Shown here piece by piece: positions 34,050 to 45,328 of a DNA stretch of 64,000 bases (position 1 is its first letter; each line of letters opens with the position of its first letter). The notes beneath the pieces were generated by a model. It ran no database searches, was not told the DNA's origin, and was given only the letters and a program-made list of their open reading frames with translations. Source of the stretch: Rhinopomastus cyanomelas (lineage: Eukaryota > Chordata > Aves > Bucerotiformes > Rhinopomastidae); contig VXBP01008912.1 of the NCBI GenBank assembly GCA_013400115.1, forward strand, positions 707,501 to 771,500. The letters run 5' to 3'. The translations under genes were made by a program, and so were the position numbers.

Positions 34050-34560
34050 AAGAGGAAATACGTGGAAGTTGTGCGCTCCTACCGCGAATCTTGTTTAATA
34101 ACTGTTCCTGCAGGAGCACGGTTTGACGTTAAACTGGAATGATTTGTGCCCCAAATGAAATGGCACTAAAGTCTAGCATTGAAATTTTGTCTGGAAGCCT
34201 CAATTTTGCATGTTGATGGCAGTTGTATTTACATAAAGCCATGCTGTAGAATAAACTGTCCACAGCTATTTGGAAAGAGTAAATATTCCATTTGTACACA
34301 GGGAAAACTTTCTAATCAATAGCGTGACACTGCTGAATTCACAGCACTGTAACTTTATTTATTTTTAATTCCTTTAGTTAATATACTCTGCAATCTAGAG
34401 ATTACACAGAGTGGGTCGGGATACAGCCGGTGTTAGGTAATTCATCCTGAAAAAGCACAAGTTCTGGTTTTTATTCATAAAGCCAAGCTGTTTTCCGCAA
34501 AGAGAACTTCAGCAATTTACTTCTTGTCGCCCAAATCGGGATTAAACCCAATTTCTTTCT
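34050..34560. promoter_or_regulatory. candidate conserved non-coding element
   Basis: The block is repeat-free and mixes CpG words (GTTGTGCGCTCCTACCGCGA, TTTGACGTTAAAC, GTCGGGATACAGCCGG, TTGTCGCCCAAATCGGGAT) with homeodomain- and POU-like words (GTTTAATAAC, TTTTGCATGTTGATGG, TTTAGTTAATATAC, TTATTCATAAAGCC, GGGATTAAACCC). That mixture is characteristic of deeply conserved vertebrate enhancers. No conservation data are available here, so this is inference. Confidence 0.3.
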
Positions 34561-34889
34561 AATAGTCAGACGGAAGCCAATGAACTTAAAACTCTTCACA
34601 AGTCCCTGGCAAGCAAAGCAGAACTACAAGTAATCAAAACCAGCCTAAAATAAGATCTATGTTAAAATTTTATTACTTATAGCAAATAAGGGAAACCAGC
34701 AGACTGAAAGGAAGCAGAGAGCTACACAAGCACTTAGTATTGCTGTGAAGGTCTCTCCTCCAAGTTCTCCAACTGCTGTAACATGTTCCTCAGGTAAAAC
34801 AAGGGATGCATCTTCCAATCAATCAATAAATATTAGGAATTGCTCCACAGGAGGTGCACACTTTACACAGCAACTTGGGAGGCTTTTGG

Positions 34890-35100
34890 GGAAACACTAG
34901 CGCCATCAAACCGGGATTTTGATGACACAACAAAATGGATCCTGGAGAAGACTCGTTCTTTGTGCTCCAAGGTGCCGTGGTTTGAAATTACTGCCGTGAC
35001 GTATTTACGGTAACAGCTGTATGGTTAAACTTTAGGCACAAACTGAACTGCAGAGGATCTGCTGCATAAATAAAATTCCCATGGCAACTAAATGTGCTAC
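34890..35100. promoter_or_regulatory. candidate conserved non-coding element
   Basis: CACTAGCGCCATCAAACCGG, TACTGCCGTGACGTATTTAC (with a TGACGTA CRE-like core), GGTAACAGCTGTATGG (an E-box CAGCTG) and CTGCATAAATAAAATTCCC lie close together in repeat-free DNA. Inferred from composition only. Confidence 0.25.
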
Positions 35101-35730
35101 TAGATAACAGAGAAAAAAGGATTTATGTGTTTGCTGAGCTGTCTTGCCCTAGAGGAATTCTCCAGGCAAATGCAGGCCACCTGCCACATGTTATATTAAG
35201 CTCAGCCTTCTGGACTTATTTTCAAATCTGCAGCAAAAAGGTCCACCAAGTTTTATTTGAAAGTTCCCCTGTTGTGTTCCCAGCCCCTTCAAAACACAGA
35301 GTTTGCACTTCCAAAATCCTTCCTGCACCGTAATGGACATGTTTATCGAGCAATAGGCATATTTCTGCTTTTAATTTGTTCATCTTAAATTACCACAAAA
35401 ACTGGACAAGCAACCCAAAGCCTCCAATCCACTTCGTGTTTTGTGTATGCTCACTTGCACTGAGGTGCCCCATTCACGTGGGTGATCTTTTGAAACTCTA
35501 CAAGTATCCCTCTCTTCATGCACAGAAGGGTATCTGGGTCAGACAATTCATGTAGTATCTTTCTGTACAAATAGATGTTTAACCAAAAATACTTGATTTC
35601 ATAGCCAGAAGGAAATCAAGCCACATTTTCACTAGACTGCAATGCTAACAGAGAAGCATTATCTCTTGGGAATGGTTTAAGCTGGAATATTCTACCTAGA
35701 TGGCTGAAGACCACTAACACAGCTAGAAGA

Positions 35731-35808
35731 AATCATAGAATCAGTAGGGATTGGAAGGGACTCCGAAAGATCATCTAGTCCAATTCCCCTGCCACAGCAG
35801 GATCACTT
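35731..35808 (-). repeat. CR1 LINE 3' tail fragment, dominant subfamily
   Basis: AATCATAGAATCAGTAGGGA, TTGGAAGGGACTCCGAAAGA and TCCCCTGCCACAGCAGGATC, then homology ends. Only about 78 bases are present. Confidence 0.96.
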
Positions 35809-36708
35809 CACTGGAGAAGTTATGGAATCCACCCAGCAAGCAACAGGCAACTCGCTGCAAATAACGGCACCAAGTCATCAAATAACCAGCCTGTGTGGGA
35901 CTGCAGAACATTTATTGGGTTTTCCCTGTCAGTTCTCTCTCCGAGATGAGACAAATCATCTGAAATTTTAAGGAAGTGTATCTTATGATCAAGCCCATCC
36001 TTGGGCATGGGGCTCGGCAAGGAGACTTATTGGCTGCGCTCTCCTCTCTGGGACTTTCTTTGAAGAGACAGCAGAGCTGCTCTCACAAGGAGGCGAGCTA
36101 TAGTGTGTGAGCACACACCACACGTGCTCTTCATAGCAATTAGATTTACAAACTACTGCTAAGTTCCGTTTTTAGCATCAGGCAGCTATAGCATTATGAA
36201 ATTAGGTACCTACAGTTATGAAACACCTTTTTGTTATCTTTGTAAAACTTTTATGCATTAAATAAATGAAAAGCCATTAACAGAGACTCTCCAGTGTCTT
36301 ACTAGCAGGGCTCGTCTGCTTCAGGGCTGTTTACCTACACTCTCACCTCAGCCTCCCCCATCCTGCTTCAGGTCTGTGCAAACCATGAGCTTGACCCGAA
36401 ATCCATAGGAGTTAAATCAAGCCTCACACTAGCATGAAGATGTTTTGGTAAGCATTAGCATTTCATAACTTTCCATTGCTTTTTGCTCTTTGGTTTTGTT
36501 TGAGTATGTAATCAGTACATCTAGTATTTTAACAAAGATAAAATATATTACTTTTAGGAACTTATGTTGCAATGGTCTACACAAGTGAGTCTCTTCAGGA
36601 TATTCATGAAGTATCTGCATGTGAAAAGCAGAATTGCTTGCACAAGGACAATCTTCTGTAAATGAACCTTTACTCAACACTTGCACATCACTGAAACATA
36701 ACATCTGT
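35809..36708. other. unique non-coding DNA
   Basis: No exon or RNA gene is recognised. 36120-36280 is an AT-rich complex stretch (TAGCAATTAGATTTAC, CATTATGAAATTAGG, CTTTTATGCATTAAATAAAT) that may be regulatory. The 111-codon minus-strand frame at 36429-36764 runs into the CR1 copy and is not a recognised protein. Confidence 0.4.
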
Positions 36709-36880
36709 ATCGCACTGGAACAGGCCATCCGGGCGGGTTGCGGAGCCACCTTCTCTGGAGGCATTTAAAACCCGCCTGGACATGTTCCTGTGTGACCTCA
36801 TCTAGGTGATCCTGCTCTGGCAGGGGGATTGGACTGGATGATCTTTCGAGGTCCCTTCCAATCCCTAACGTTCTGTGATA
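36709..36880 (+). repeat. CR1 LINE 3' end, youngest-looking copy
   Basis: CGCACTGGAACAGGCCATCC, GGGCGGGTTGCGGAGCCACC, AACCCGCCTGGACATGTTCC, AGGGGGATTGGACTGGATGA and TCTTTCGAGGTCCCTTCCAA lead to CTAACGTTCTGTGATA. At least six CpGs survive, which is unusual among the copies here and points to recent insertion. The tail runs into a short TATA-rich stretch. Confidence 0.98.
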
Positions 36881-38556
36881 GATATATACATTTATGTATG
36901 TGTACTCATATAACAGCACGCTAAACCCCACAGCATACAAGAGACTACTTGAGGGTCAGGACGACACCACCAGATAAGACTCTGCATTTTTATGACTAGC
37001 AGTAGTTCATATTCCCTTGTGATTTCTCTTTTCTTTTTAGAAGAAAGGGGTAAAAATAGAAGACCTGCATTAAGTTTTCCTCTGACTTGAGTTTTGTTAG
37101 ATGTGATCACATGAAATACTCCGCCAATAGATATGACAAATGCACTTTATATTTCAATGTGTCAAACCATTTCAATACTCAGGAAGTATGTGGAAGCTGG
37201 CAGGCAAGCAAACTATATTAAATTTTTCTCTGGAATCGACTTCAATTCTGTACTGAATTATTGGAATTTTAGTGACCCTAAAAAAGGCTGTCAGAAGTAA
37301 TATGCAACGCAGACTTTTCAAATCTAATGCTCTATTACACGTACTTCACATAAAATAATACAGCTTCGATATAAGCAAACTAGTCAAGAACAACATTCTA
37401 GTTGTACTCGGAATTTCAGCTACATTTTTATATTGGTTTGTCACGGCAGTTTTTAAATGCACCTTCTTAAAAGAGTAAGTCAGAGGCTAGAGGTTACACG
37501 TGGAGATTCAATGGCTTTGTTGCAGACTTGATACACTTGGAAACTGGGCTTTAAATAAAGACATGATATTTTACCATCACAGGGCAGTAGCGATAGTAAG
37601 AGTCAAAGCTTTGATTTATATTTTCCAAGGCATCTATGCAATGTTCTGGTGCCAGAAAAATAGTTTGCACATGCAACTGGCTAACTCCTTTTTCCTTCCA
37701 GTCACCTCAGTGCTCTTTCTACATAAAATCCAGCTGCAGTATTTCTTTCCTTCTTCCCCCCCCCACTTCTTCTTCCCAGGTAATCAACTTTTTACTATCT
37801 TACTTTTAAGACACCTTTGGTTCTAGCGTTTTACTATTCTTACTAATAACCTAAAAAATTGAAGAGAGTTAAACTTCCCATTTACCTGCTCACTAATCAT
37901 TCCAACCACTCCTTTCTGTTAAATCCCTACCGCTACAAAACGCTGGAAGTAAAGCGATGGCGCTAAGTGCAGCAGGATCTCTGCTCTTGTAACCACTGAT
38001 GTGACTGAAGTACAGAAGTTGCAGGATCTTGGTGTGTTTCACTTGAATAAGGGAATTCAATCATACATCAGAGCTCAGGAGGGGGCAGAGTTAAACCCAC
38101 AGTCGCTTGGTAAGCAACACAGAAAGCCCATCAGCAGCTTTACTATACGACAGACCCAGAGGCAACTCAAGAGCTGTCAGCACAACTGCCTGTGAAGCTC
38201 ACAAGGGAAGCAATAGCCAATTATGCCCCATGACCTGCTACTGGAAAACACAGATAGGAAGATAACAAATCAAGGGCTAAAAAAAACCCTCAAACTTTTC
38301 AAAGAAACTGTGTAGAGTTTACTTCCTATCAAACACGCATCTCCCTTGAAGCTTTCAGTGCATGCAGTGACCATGCTTGAGCCCTGACCCTATGACTCCC
38401 CTTATGGAATCCCACAAAGGGGACCCTAACTGGATAAAAACATACGTGGACTCTCATTGAGAAGCTAAGATTAAGGTACAGCTGCAGAAGATTAACACTT
38501 TGCATTTCTATTTTGGTCTTCACTGAGACTAGCTACTTAGCCATCGCATCAGTGCA
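36881..38556. other. unique non-coding DNA
   Basis: No exon, RNA gene or CR1 copy is recognised. A C9 run is present at 37756-37764. The 108-codon plus frame at 37500-37826 matches nothing. Confidence 0.4.
37756..37764. repeat. poly-C run, 9 bases
   Basis: Nine C within a pyrimidine-rich context (TTTCCTTCTTC before, ACTTCTTCTTCCC after). Confidence 0.9.
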
Positions 38557-39020
38557 AATCACAGGTTCACTTAGATTAGAAAAAACCTTCACGATCAAGT
38601 CCAACCATTAACCCAACTGTCCCAAGGCTACTGCTAAACCCTGTCTCTGAGCTGCAGATCTCCACAACTGTTAAACTCATCCAGGAATGGTGATTCAGCC
38701 CCATCCCTGGGCAGCCTATTCCAAGGCCTTGATGACCCCTTCTATTACATTTTTCTTGATATATATCTTAAAATTTCCCATGGTGCCACTTGAGGCCATT
38801 TCCTCTTGTCCTGTCACTTGTTCCTTGTGAGAAGAGTCCAACCCCCAACTCTCTAGACCCTCCTTTCAGGTACTTGTAGACAGCAATAAAGTCTCTTCTC
38901 TGAGCCTCCTCCTCTTCAGGCTAAAAACTAGCCTCCACTCCCTCAGCTACTCCTCACACAACTTCTTCTCCAGACCCCTCGTCAAGCTTCCTGCCCTTCT
39001 TTGGGCCCACTCCAGCACCT
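38557..39020 (-). repeat. CR1 LINE 3' fragment, about 465 bases, old
   Basis: AATCACAGGTTCACTTAGAT is the decayed inverted tail. It continues through ATCCCTGGGCAGCCTATTCC, GCCACTTGAGGCCATTTCCT, CTTGTCCTGTCACTTGTTCC, TGAGCCTCCTCCTCTTCAGG and CCCTCAGCTACTCCTCACAC to CTTTGGGCCCACTCCAGCAC. The TTGAGGCCATTTCC block assigns it to an older family. Confidence 0.95.
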
Positions 39021-39832
39021 GATCAGCATGAAGGTCAACCTAGACTCCAACAGAAAGGAGATTTTCTTTGCACCTCTGACAGGTCGGTCTGATTAGCTAC
39101 AGTACTTAGTTGGAAGAAATATTTTTGTTCACAGCAGCAAACAGAAGAACATAAACTGATCTTATCTTGATCCTCATTAACTTATTTACCTCATTACCCT
39201 GCCCAGCACTGAGTTTCCCTGACTCCACTGTTAAACAGATACCTCCAACACATCAGTCTAAAACCTCGTGAAGTGTGAGCTCAATGGCACTGAAGTCAGG
39301 CACATGGCACCAACATCAGCAAGCTCAGCTCAGACACATTTCTAATTATTCTGTGTGTCTGGAAAGGGTCATTTAAGGGTTGAAACTGAACTAGAAGAGG
39401 TAATAAAAACTTCAGCCTCCAGCTCCAAGGAGGGTAGCATTAAGCCCATATATGTGTCTAGGTAAAAATAATCACGTTCAGAGGTCTGGTACAGTTTGTG
39501 CTGTGCTTTGCTGAAAACGTACTTATAGTTTATTTGAGGGCTTAGGCAGGATTTTAAAAGGTACGCAGTCCTTTGGGCAGCCACCAGTACACAGGATGAA
39601 TGTGACACTTTCAGAGGTAAGAATATGTGATTTGCTGAGAACATGCCAAGTAGTTTGTTAGTTACAAGACACAGAGCAAGTGCAATGTATCTCAAACATA
39701 CTGACTGCAGGTTATTTACACAAACACTAACCAAGGGAAACGAGATCAAATGCTTTAAGTAACTTAAGACATAGATTAAATAGTTGTCTCACCCCAAAAA
39801 CAATCCCACAGCAACCCCCAAAGAGAACTGAA
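39021..39832. other. unique non-coding DNA with one 126-codon minus frame
   Basis: A minus-strand frame is open from 39749 to 39369 (126 codons), with hydrophobic stretches near its start. It matches no family I recognise. It is the longest unexplained minus-strand frame but lacks visible splice or promoter support, so chance is likely. Confidence 0.3.
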
Positions 39833-39909
39833 AGAATCAGAATCATTAGGGATTGGAAGGGACCTCAAAAGATCTAGTCCAATCCCCCTGCAACAGCAGG
39901 ATCACCTGG
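39833..39909 (-). repeat. CR1 LINE 3' tail fragment, dominant subfamily
   Basis: AGAATCAGAATCATTAGGGA, TTGGAAGGGACCTCAAAAGA (then a 3-base deletion before TCTAGTCC) and CCCCCTGCAACAGCAGGATC end at CACCTGG. Confidence 0.95.
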
Positions 39910-40624
39910 CACGTTGGTTTAAACTTTGATAATTACAAAACATGCGAGAAGAAAATGTGGGAGAAGTTACTGAAACACAGACATTGGGTTCAAAGATGAT
40001 GATTAGGGCCAGTTTTACAGTTGTGCAACCATGCCACAGTCTGGTGTCGCAGAAGCCCCATCCGGGAGCAGTAGCCCCAAACACTTGGTTCAAAAGGGAG
40101 GGTTTGCTGAGCAAGAAGCAAAGTTGTGGCCTTCAAAAACTGACAGCCTCTGAAGGTCCTGGTATCCAGTATCAGACAAAAATGCAATCGAATCCCTGAT
40201 TGCAATGATTTTTTTTGCCTGTTTAACTAGCTCTTCACTAGTCAAGGCATTATTAAACCAACTATATAGTGGCTTCAAATTTGGTAAATGAGAGGCTTCA
40301 CCGGTTTTGTGCCAAAGGTCCACTGAAACATCTCGTAAATTGTGAGCCAAAGCACCTCACTGTGAAACAAGGAATGCTTCTACACCACATACACTTCCCT
40401 TTGAGTATTTGTACTTGCCTGAAGTGAGGCTCACTAAGCTTCTGTGAAGACAAATGGCTAGCACTATGTTTTCTAGAAGCTAATTAAGCATCTCTCTCAA
40501 TGGTCACATCCTTGGGCCTTGTTTTGCAGATCCATTCAGTACGCCCAGATTTTCTTCTTCACCCGCAGAGCTTGGTGCCATAAACCTTGCTGACTGAGCC
40601 AGGAACAGTGTATAGGCAGGAACA
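39910..40624. other. unique DNA with a protein-like minus-strand frame
   Basis: A minus-strand frame is open from 40350 to 40090 (86 codons) and reads like a soluble protein fragment: LWHKTGEASHLPNLKPLYSW, then NALTSEELVKQAKKIIAI and LSDTGYQDLQRL. A second frame (40205-39990) continues beyond its stop with PFEPSVWGYCSRMG, consistent with one frameshifted coding relic. I do not recognise the family. It could be a processed pseudogene, a transposase relic or chance. Confidence 0.25.
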
Positions 40625-40746
40625 CACTGCCAACCTGACCGTGGGCAAACTGGTCTAGTGGGAGCTAGCCCTGCTCATGGCAGGAGGGTTGGAAAAAGAT
40701 TGTATTTAGAGGTCCTTTCCAACCTAAACAATTCTCTGATTCTGTA
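40625..40746 (+). repeat. CR1 LINE 3' end, older family
   Basis: GGGCAAACTGGTCTAGTGGG, AGCTAGCCCTGCTCATGGCA, GGTCCTTTCCAACCTAAACA and the tail ATTCTCTGATTCTGT. About 120 bases, 5' truncated. Confidence 0.93.
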
Positions 40747-43700
40747 GAGTTTGCCGATCTCAGTCAGCCGAAGAAGCAGAATGAATTCTACAAGTCTGTC
40801 GACAAGAAGCGAAACTTGGTGAAAAAGGGGTATGGGGTGGTTTGAAGGGTTGGTGCAAACCAACTGCAAGAAGTCTCCCTCTTGCCCCTGATCAAGGATG
40901 TCTACACAGAAGAACAATCTGACCCTTTAATAAAATACTTTTTAAAGGTTTTAATGAATAAAAATTAGATTAGGTAATCAATACGCATAACTGTGTTATA
41001 TTTTTATCAAATTATATCCAAAAGCAACCTCTCTCATCCACTTTGTAATTTCTAGAATGGGTTCTGATCGACGTTCCTCTGAACAAAGCATGGCTGACAT
41101 ATGACTGCACTACTGGCATTTTGTCAATGGTAGCAACTTACAACTTGTCTAATAACTGAAAGCTAATGAAAATTAGCTCTCACCAAGTCTGGTAATGTAC
41201 CTACTTATTGTCTAGCATTCCCCAAATTGTAAAAGCACCAGTCCTGTTGTGCTGTGTTGTAGAAGGTTTCTGGAGAAGAACCAACCATTGCTGCGCAATT
41301 GTTCAAGTCAAAATGAAATTAAATACTCCACTCTTCTCAACTCCTTGCTGACCTGGACAAACATAACTGGGAGACAACACGGTCACTACTATGTGTTTTT
41401 ATGACTTAACTTGATGAAAGTATGTCAGCTATTCAAGAAAAAGGCTTTTGGTTTTTTTTCTTTTTTCCAAAAGGAGATATTATAGTCAGAGCTACACTTG
41501 GGCAACTCATTCAGACTGTAGGTATTACTTCTGTGAGCTCTCCCCGTCTTCCTTGACAGAACTCTGAGAGCTAATGTTGTTCATTGTTCTGAATTCAGTG
41601 ATGAAAGGTACCTCACTACATACATTGGACTGCACTTACAAACAGTAATGCAATACAGGCCGTGGTAAGAGAAATTCAGCCACAGCATCTCCACAATATG
41701 TCTTAACTATGACTTGCAAAACTAATCTCAAATGATACCCATTCAATCTTCAGTACTAGGAAAACAACAGTAGCAGGAGCACACTACCCTGCTAGGACTC
41801 TGCTTGAAATGCTCACAGAGGCTGTTTCTGTTGTTTGTTGATTCCTGAGGAAAAAGAACTTTGACTACACAATTCACTATCCCCCCTGCTTTGTACAGCC
41901 AAACACAGACACTGAGATTGTAAATCCACTCGCAATTAAAAGGAACAAGTTTCACACACGATATTCCATGATCAATTCTATATTCTTCACAAAACAACTT
42001 GCAGGTTAACAAGTAGGATGTTTACTTATTACACATTTACAGTTCCAAGCCATTTCCAAGCTCTCAGAAAAATCTGTGAGCGTGTTCAAGCACTCAAGCC
42101 AAGACCCAACACATCCAACACAAGTGACAACAGAAAAATCAAAACACATTTGTTTGACAGAGCAAATGTCATCTACAAAAGGTGAAGCAAAGTAGTTTAG
42201 GACACCAGCTGGAAAGTATTCCTTTGTGATCAAGATGGACATTTGCACACCAAAACATTGCTGGGCAGATGAGAAACATCCAAGTCTCATGAGAGCACCC
42301 AGATCACTGGCTGCACTTTGCTTTGACTACAAAAGCAAAATGTACTTCTACTTTGTCTAGAAGCAAAATGAAGACACTTTTCAAATGCCAGACAAAATGA
42401 AATACATCTTTCAGAAGAACTGCCTGGAGGATGGCACAAGAGTTGCTATAGGAAGACCACAGATAGTATGTTTTGCAAAGAATCCAAGAATTGGGATGGC
42501 TCACATCTGACAGCCTTGCAGGCAGCTGCCTGGCCCAAAAACATGTAGATGGTGTCTGCTGATAGGGTGGGACCTGCAGGACCGAATCACATCCACTGCT
42601 CTGACCAGCTCAGATAGGGAACTTGTCAGTGCAGGCTTCCCACAGACTCCTGATCAAAGTTCAGTCTTGAAACTTGGACTTCCAGCACTGTATAAACACA
42701 GCACTCTCTACATAGAAGTCCATGGGACAGAGGCATTTCTCTACACTTTTTCTCTTCAGCCTAGGCAGACTTTGTCAGAACTATCTAGTTTTGGTTTCAA
42801 AGTCCCTGTCCCAGTCAGTGTTAGAAGAGCTGACAACTCATCTCGCTTGTAAACAAACATTGTTTACTAGGAGAAGGGTGTTTCCAGGAAACGTTTCTTA
42901 TGCTTCAAAAATTCCATAAAGTCAGAACAGTTCAGACTGGATCTCAGATTCAACACTGAGCACTGATAAAAAACAATTTCTCTCTCAGGTTTTCGATTAT
43001 CCCTTTACTTTGCTACCAGTTCCTCCTCTAGCATCTCCACTCCTTGCTACAAACCCTCATACCTCTCTCTCCTTTTCACTTGAAGACATCTTTCTTTTAG
43101 CAGAAGAAAATAAAGTCTGTTCTCTCCTAGCCTGCTTTTATGACACCAGTGTTGTTTTGTGCGCTAAGCTCCTGCTGCCACAACACAAACATTCCAGTGT
43201 CAGCCTTCTGGCAAGTCCTACATCCCTCCGCACTGCCTGTGGCTTTGCCCTACCTACCACCTAGGGCTGCCCAGCTCCTGCTGCCACCACCCTGCTACAG
43301 AAAAGCCATGAATACCCTTCATTTCCAAAAATGAAATCCCAAATCTCTCTCATGCCCACTTTCTCCCTGCTTTATAGCGCTGCTGTGGCAAAAAGCCTTC
43401 CCGGTGCCAGTCTCATTTTGTTCCTGGCTGCCTTTGAAGCTTTTTTCTCAAGGCCAAGCACTCCTGTATAAAATGCCCACCAAACGAACAGCATCCTGTG
43501 TGCTCACTCCTCTCCAATACAGCAAAATCTTTATGTTTCTGTAGTGACATTTCTTGAACTTGTGAGCATTCAGAATTTTAATCATAATTTATCTGACATG
43601 CAGAAATAAACAGCACGTGTGAAGCGCATCCTTTAGAATCCCAAATCACAATGATATGAGCCAAGAGGAGGCTCAGCTCCCTGCTAAATTCATTACAATG

Positions 43701-44727
43701 GGAGCCCTCAGAATTGAGCAGCACTGATAGGTTTAGTTTCATGCCTGCCTTCACTCTGGGCAGTTGGGCAATTCTCCTCAAAAGAACTAATGCTACGGGT
43801 GGCTTCAACTCCCAAAACACCCTAACAACAAAACTTCACCCTACAGAAAGCTCTGGTACTTATGTTCAACTAAATGGTATGAATGCTGCCTCTGCGGAGC
43901 CATTCTCACTTGTGACACCCTCTTCTGCCCCCAAGGAGGGAGCTCTGTTACACCAAGACTCTTGCTAAAGCACAAGCTGCAGGTGTTATTTCCATCACCA
44001 AACACACATAGCTCTGGGATACTGATACAGAAGCACGAACACCTAAATCACAAGTACAGCTGACCACAGGTCCAAGTAGAAGATAAACATGGCAAAATGA
44101 ACTGGTATCCTCAGACAGCCACACAAGTTAACTCGGGCAGTTCTTGAAAGGCCAAAACAGCCACAACATTTTATGGATAAACACACTTATCGCCTGTTGG
44201 TACCAGAAAAGAACCCTGAGGGTATGTTTTGTGAGGTGAGTTTTTGCGATTGCTTCAAGACCGCTGTTCCGCCGTGGTTGCCTCCAGCACGAGCCAGCGC
44301 AGAGACAGCAGGCTCTGCTCACTATGGTGTAATTTCTCTGGTAAGGTTAATCATGCTCTTTCCAGTTATTATGGAAACCCTATCAGGCATGTTTGACTGT
44401 TATAAACACCACCAGTCTATTACCCACGACAGCAACAATTTTCTGAGATGTCAGTAAATCACCGCATCCCAGCTGTGTGCCAGCTCGTTTTGGCACTTGC
44501 TCATTGAACTGCATTCTTCATGCAAGAGGTGTTTGTGTGAGGAGACAAGAAAGCGTTCTCAGCTTGCGCTGGCAGCAGGAGGGAAGGCAGTCCTGTGATG
44601 ACAGCAGGTAGGTACAGGGACAAATAACTAAGACAATCCTTAGAGATTAAAAGCTTGAACTTGTTTCAATGGAAAACTACAGAGAAAGGGGAAGGCTATG
44701 TGGCCAATGCAAGAGGCATAAGATGTT
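40747..44727. other. unique non-coding DNA, 4 kb
   Basis: No exon or RNA gene is certain. Three minus-strand frames nearly abut at 42504-42304, 42290-42006 and 42012-41743, in a stretch that is A/C-rich on the plus strand. None matches a family. 43000-43540 is pyrimidine-rich on the plus strand. 44160-44470 has an enhancer-like look (TTATGGATAAACAC, CCAGTTATTATGGAAACCC). Confidence 0.35.
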
Positions 44728-45064
44728 GAACATTTTCATTAAGGGCTGATGGTGGATGATGGAGTGGAGCACACACTCAGCAGTGTGCCACTGACACAGA
44801 CTGATGACACCTCACAACCAGGAGGAGTAGCCGATACGCTGGAGGGTCATGCTGATGGAGAAATGGGCTGAGAGGAACTTCATTAAGTTCAATGAGAAGG
44901 AGCGCAAAGTTCTGCACCAATGTTATACTGGGAATCACCCAGCTGGAAAGAGGCTTGGCAGAGAAAGGATTTCAGGGTCCTGCTAGGCACCAAGCTGAAC
45001 ATGAGCCAGCAATGTGCCTTTGCAGCAAAGAAGGTGGACAGTATCCTGGGCTGCACTTGAAGAA
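44728..45064 (+). repeat. CR1 LINE fragment, end of ORF2, older family
   Basis: GAACATTTTCATTAAGGGCT is the decayed equivalent of the ATCTTTATTAGTGACCTGGA block. It is followed by CCGATACGCTGGAGGGTCAT, GGAGAAATGGGCTGAGAGGA, AACATGAGCCAGCAATGTGC and ATCCTGGGCTGCACTTGAAG. No tail follows directly. The matching 3' end may be the copy at 45329-45450, with the middle lost. Confidence 0.92.
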
Positions 45065-45171
45065 TCCGTACAAGCACATTAGAAAGCGACTGACTTCATC
45101 TACACGAAGGTCAGAAATAAAAGCACTAAACCAAGAAGTAAGGCAAGAGATAATGAGTTTCAATGCTAGGG
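45065..45171. other. unassigned spacer inside the CR1 cluster
   Basis: About 107 bases between two CR1 pieces of opposite orientation show no clear CR1 homology. Confidence 0.35.
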
Positions 45172-45250
45172 ACACAGAATCCCTCTGGTTGGAAAAGACT
45201 CCTGGGATCACTGAGTCGAACCATCTACCCTACCTTACAAGCTCACCCCT
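45172..45250 (-). repeat. CR1 LINE 3' tail fragment
   Basis: ACACAGAATCCCTCTGGTTG, GAAAAGACTCCTGGGATCAC and ACCATCTACCCTACCTTACA. It is closely similar to the start of the copy at 56584-56942, so both belong to one subfamily (CTCTGGTTGGAAAAGAC.CCTGGGATCA). Confidence 0.94.
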
Positions 45251-45328
45251 ATTTGGTGAAAAAAAGCAGTTAGAACCGGATAAACAGGGAGCGTTTGGGA
45301 GTATGCATGTGAGTATGACAAAAGCTTT
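45251..45328. other. unassigned spacer inside the CR1 cluster
   Basis: About 78 bases (ATTTGGTGAAAAAAAGCAGT and onward) are without recognisable CR1 homology. Confidence 0.35.

Larger units (their letters stand above)
33291..35730. other. unique non-coding DNA with enhancer-like blocks
   Basis: No exon or RNA gene is recognised. Candidate regulatory blocks at 34050-34560 and 34890-35100 are listed separately. Overlapping frames at 33321-33537 match nothing. Confidence 0.45.

Noticed and set aside
36429..36764. 111-codon minus-strand frame
   Set aside because: Its start lies in the antisense of a CR1 copy, and the remainder is AT-rich unique DNA with no recognised motif.
39369..39749. 126-codon minus-strand frame as a membrane protein gene
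   Set aside because: Hydrophobic stretches alone are weak evidence. There is no family match, promoter or neighbouring exon.
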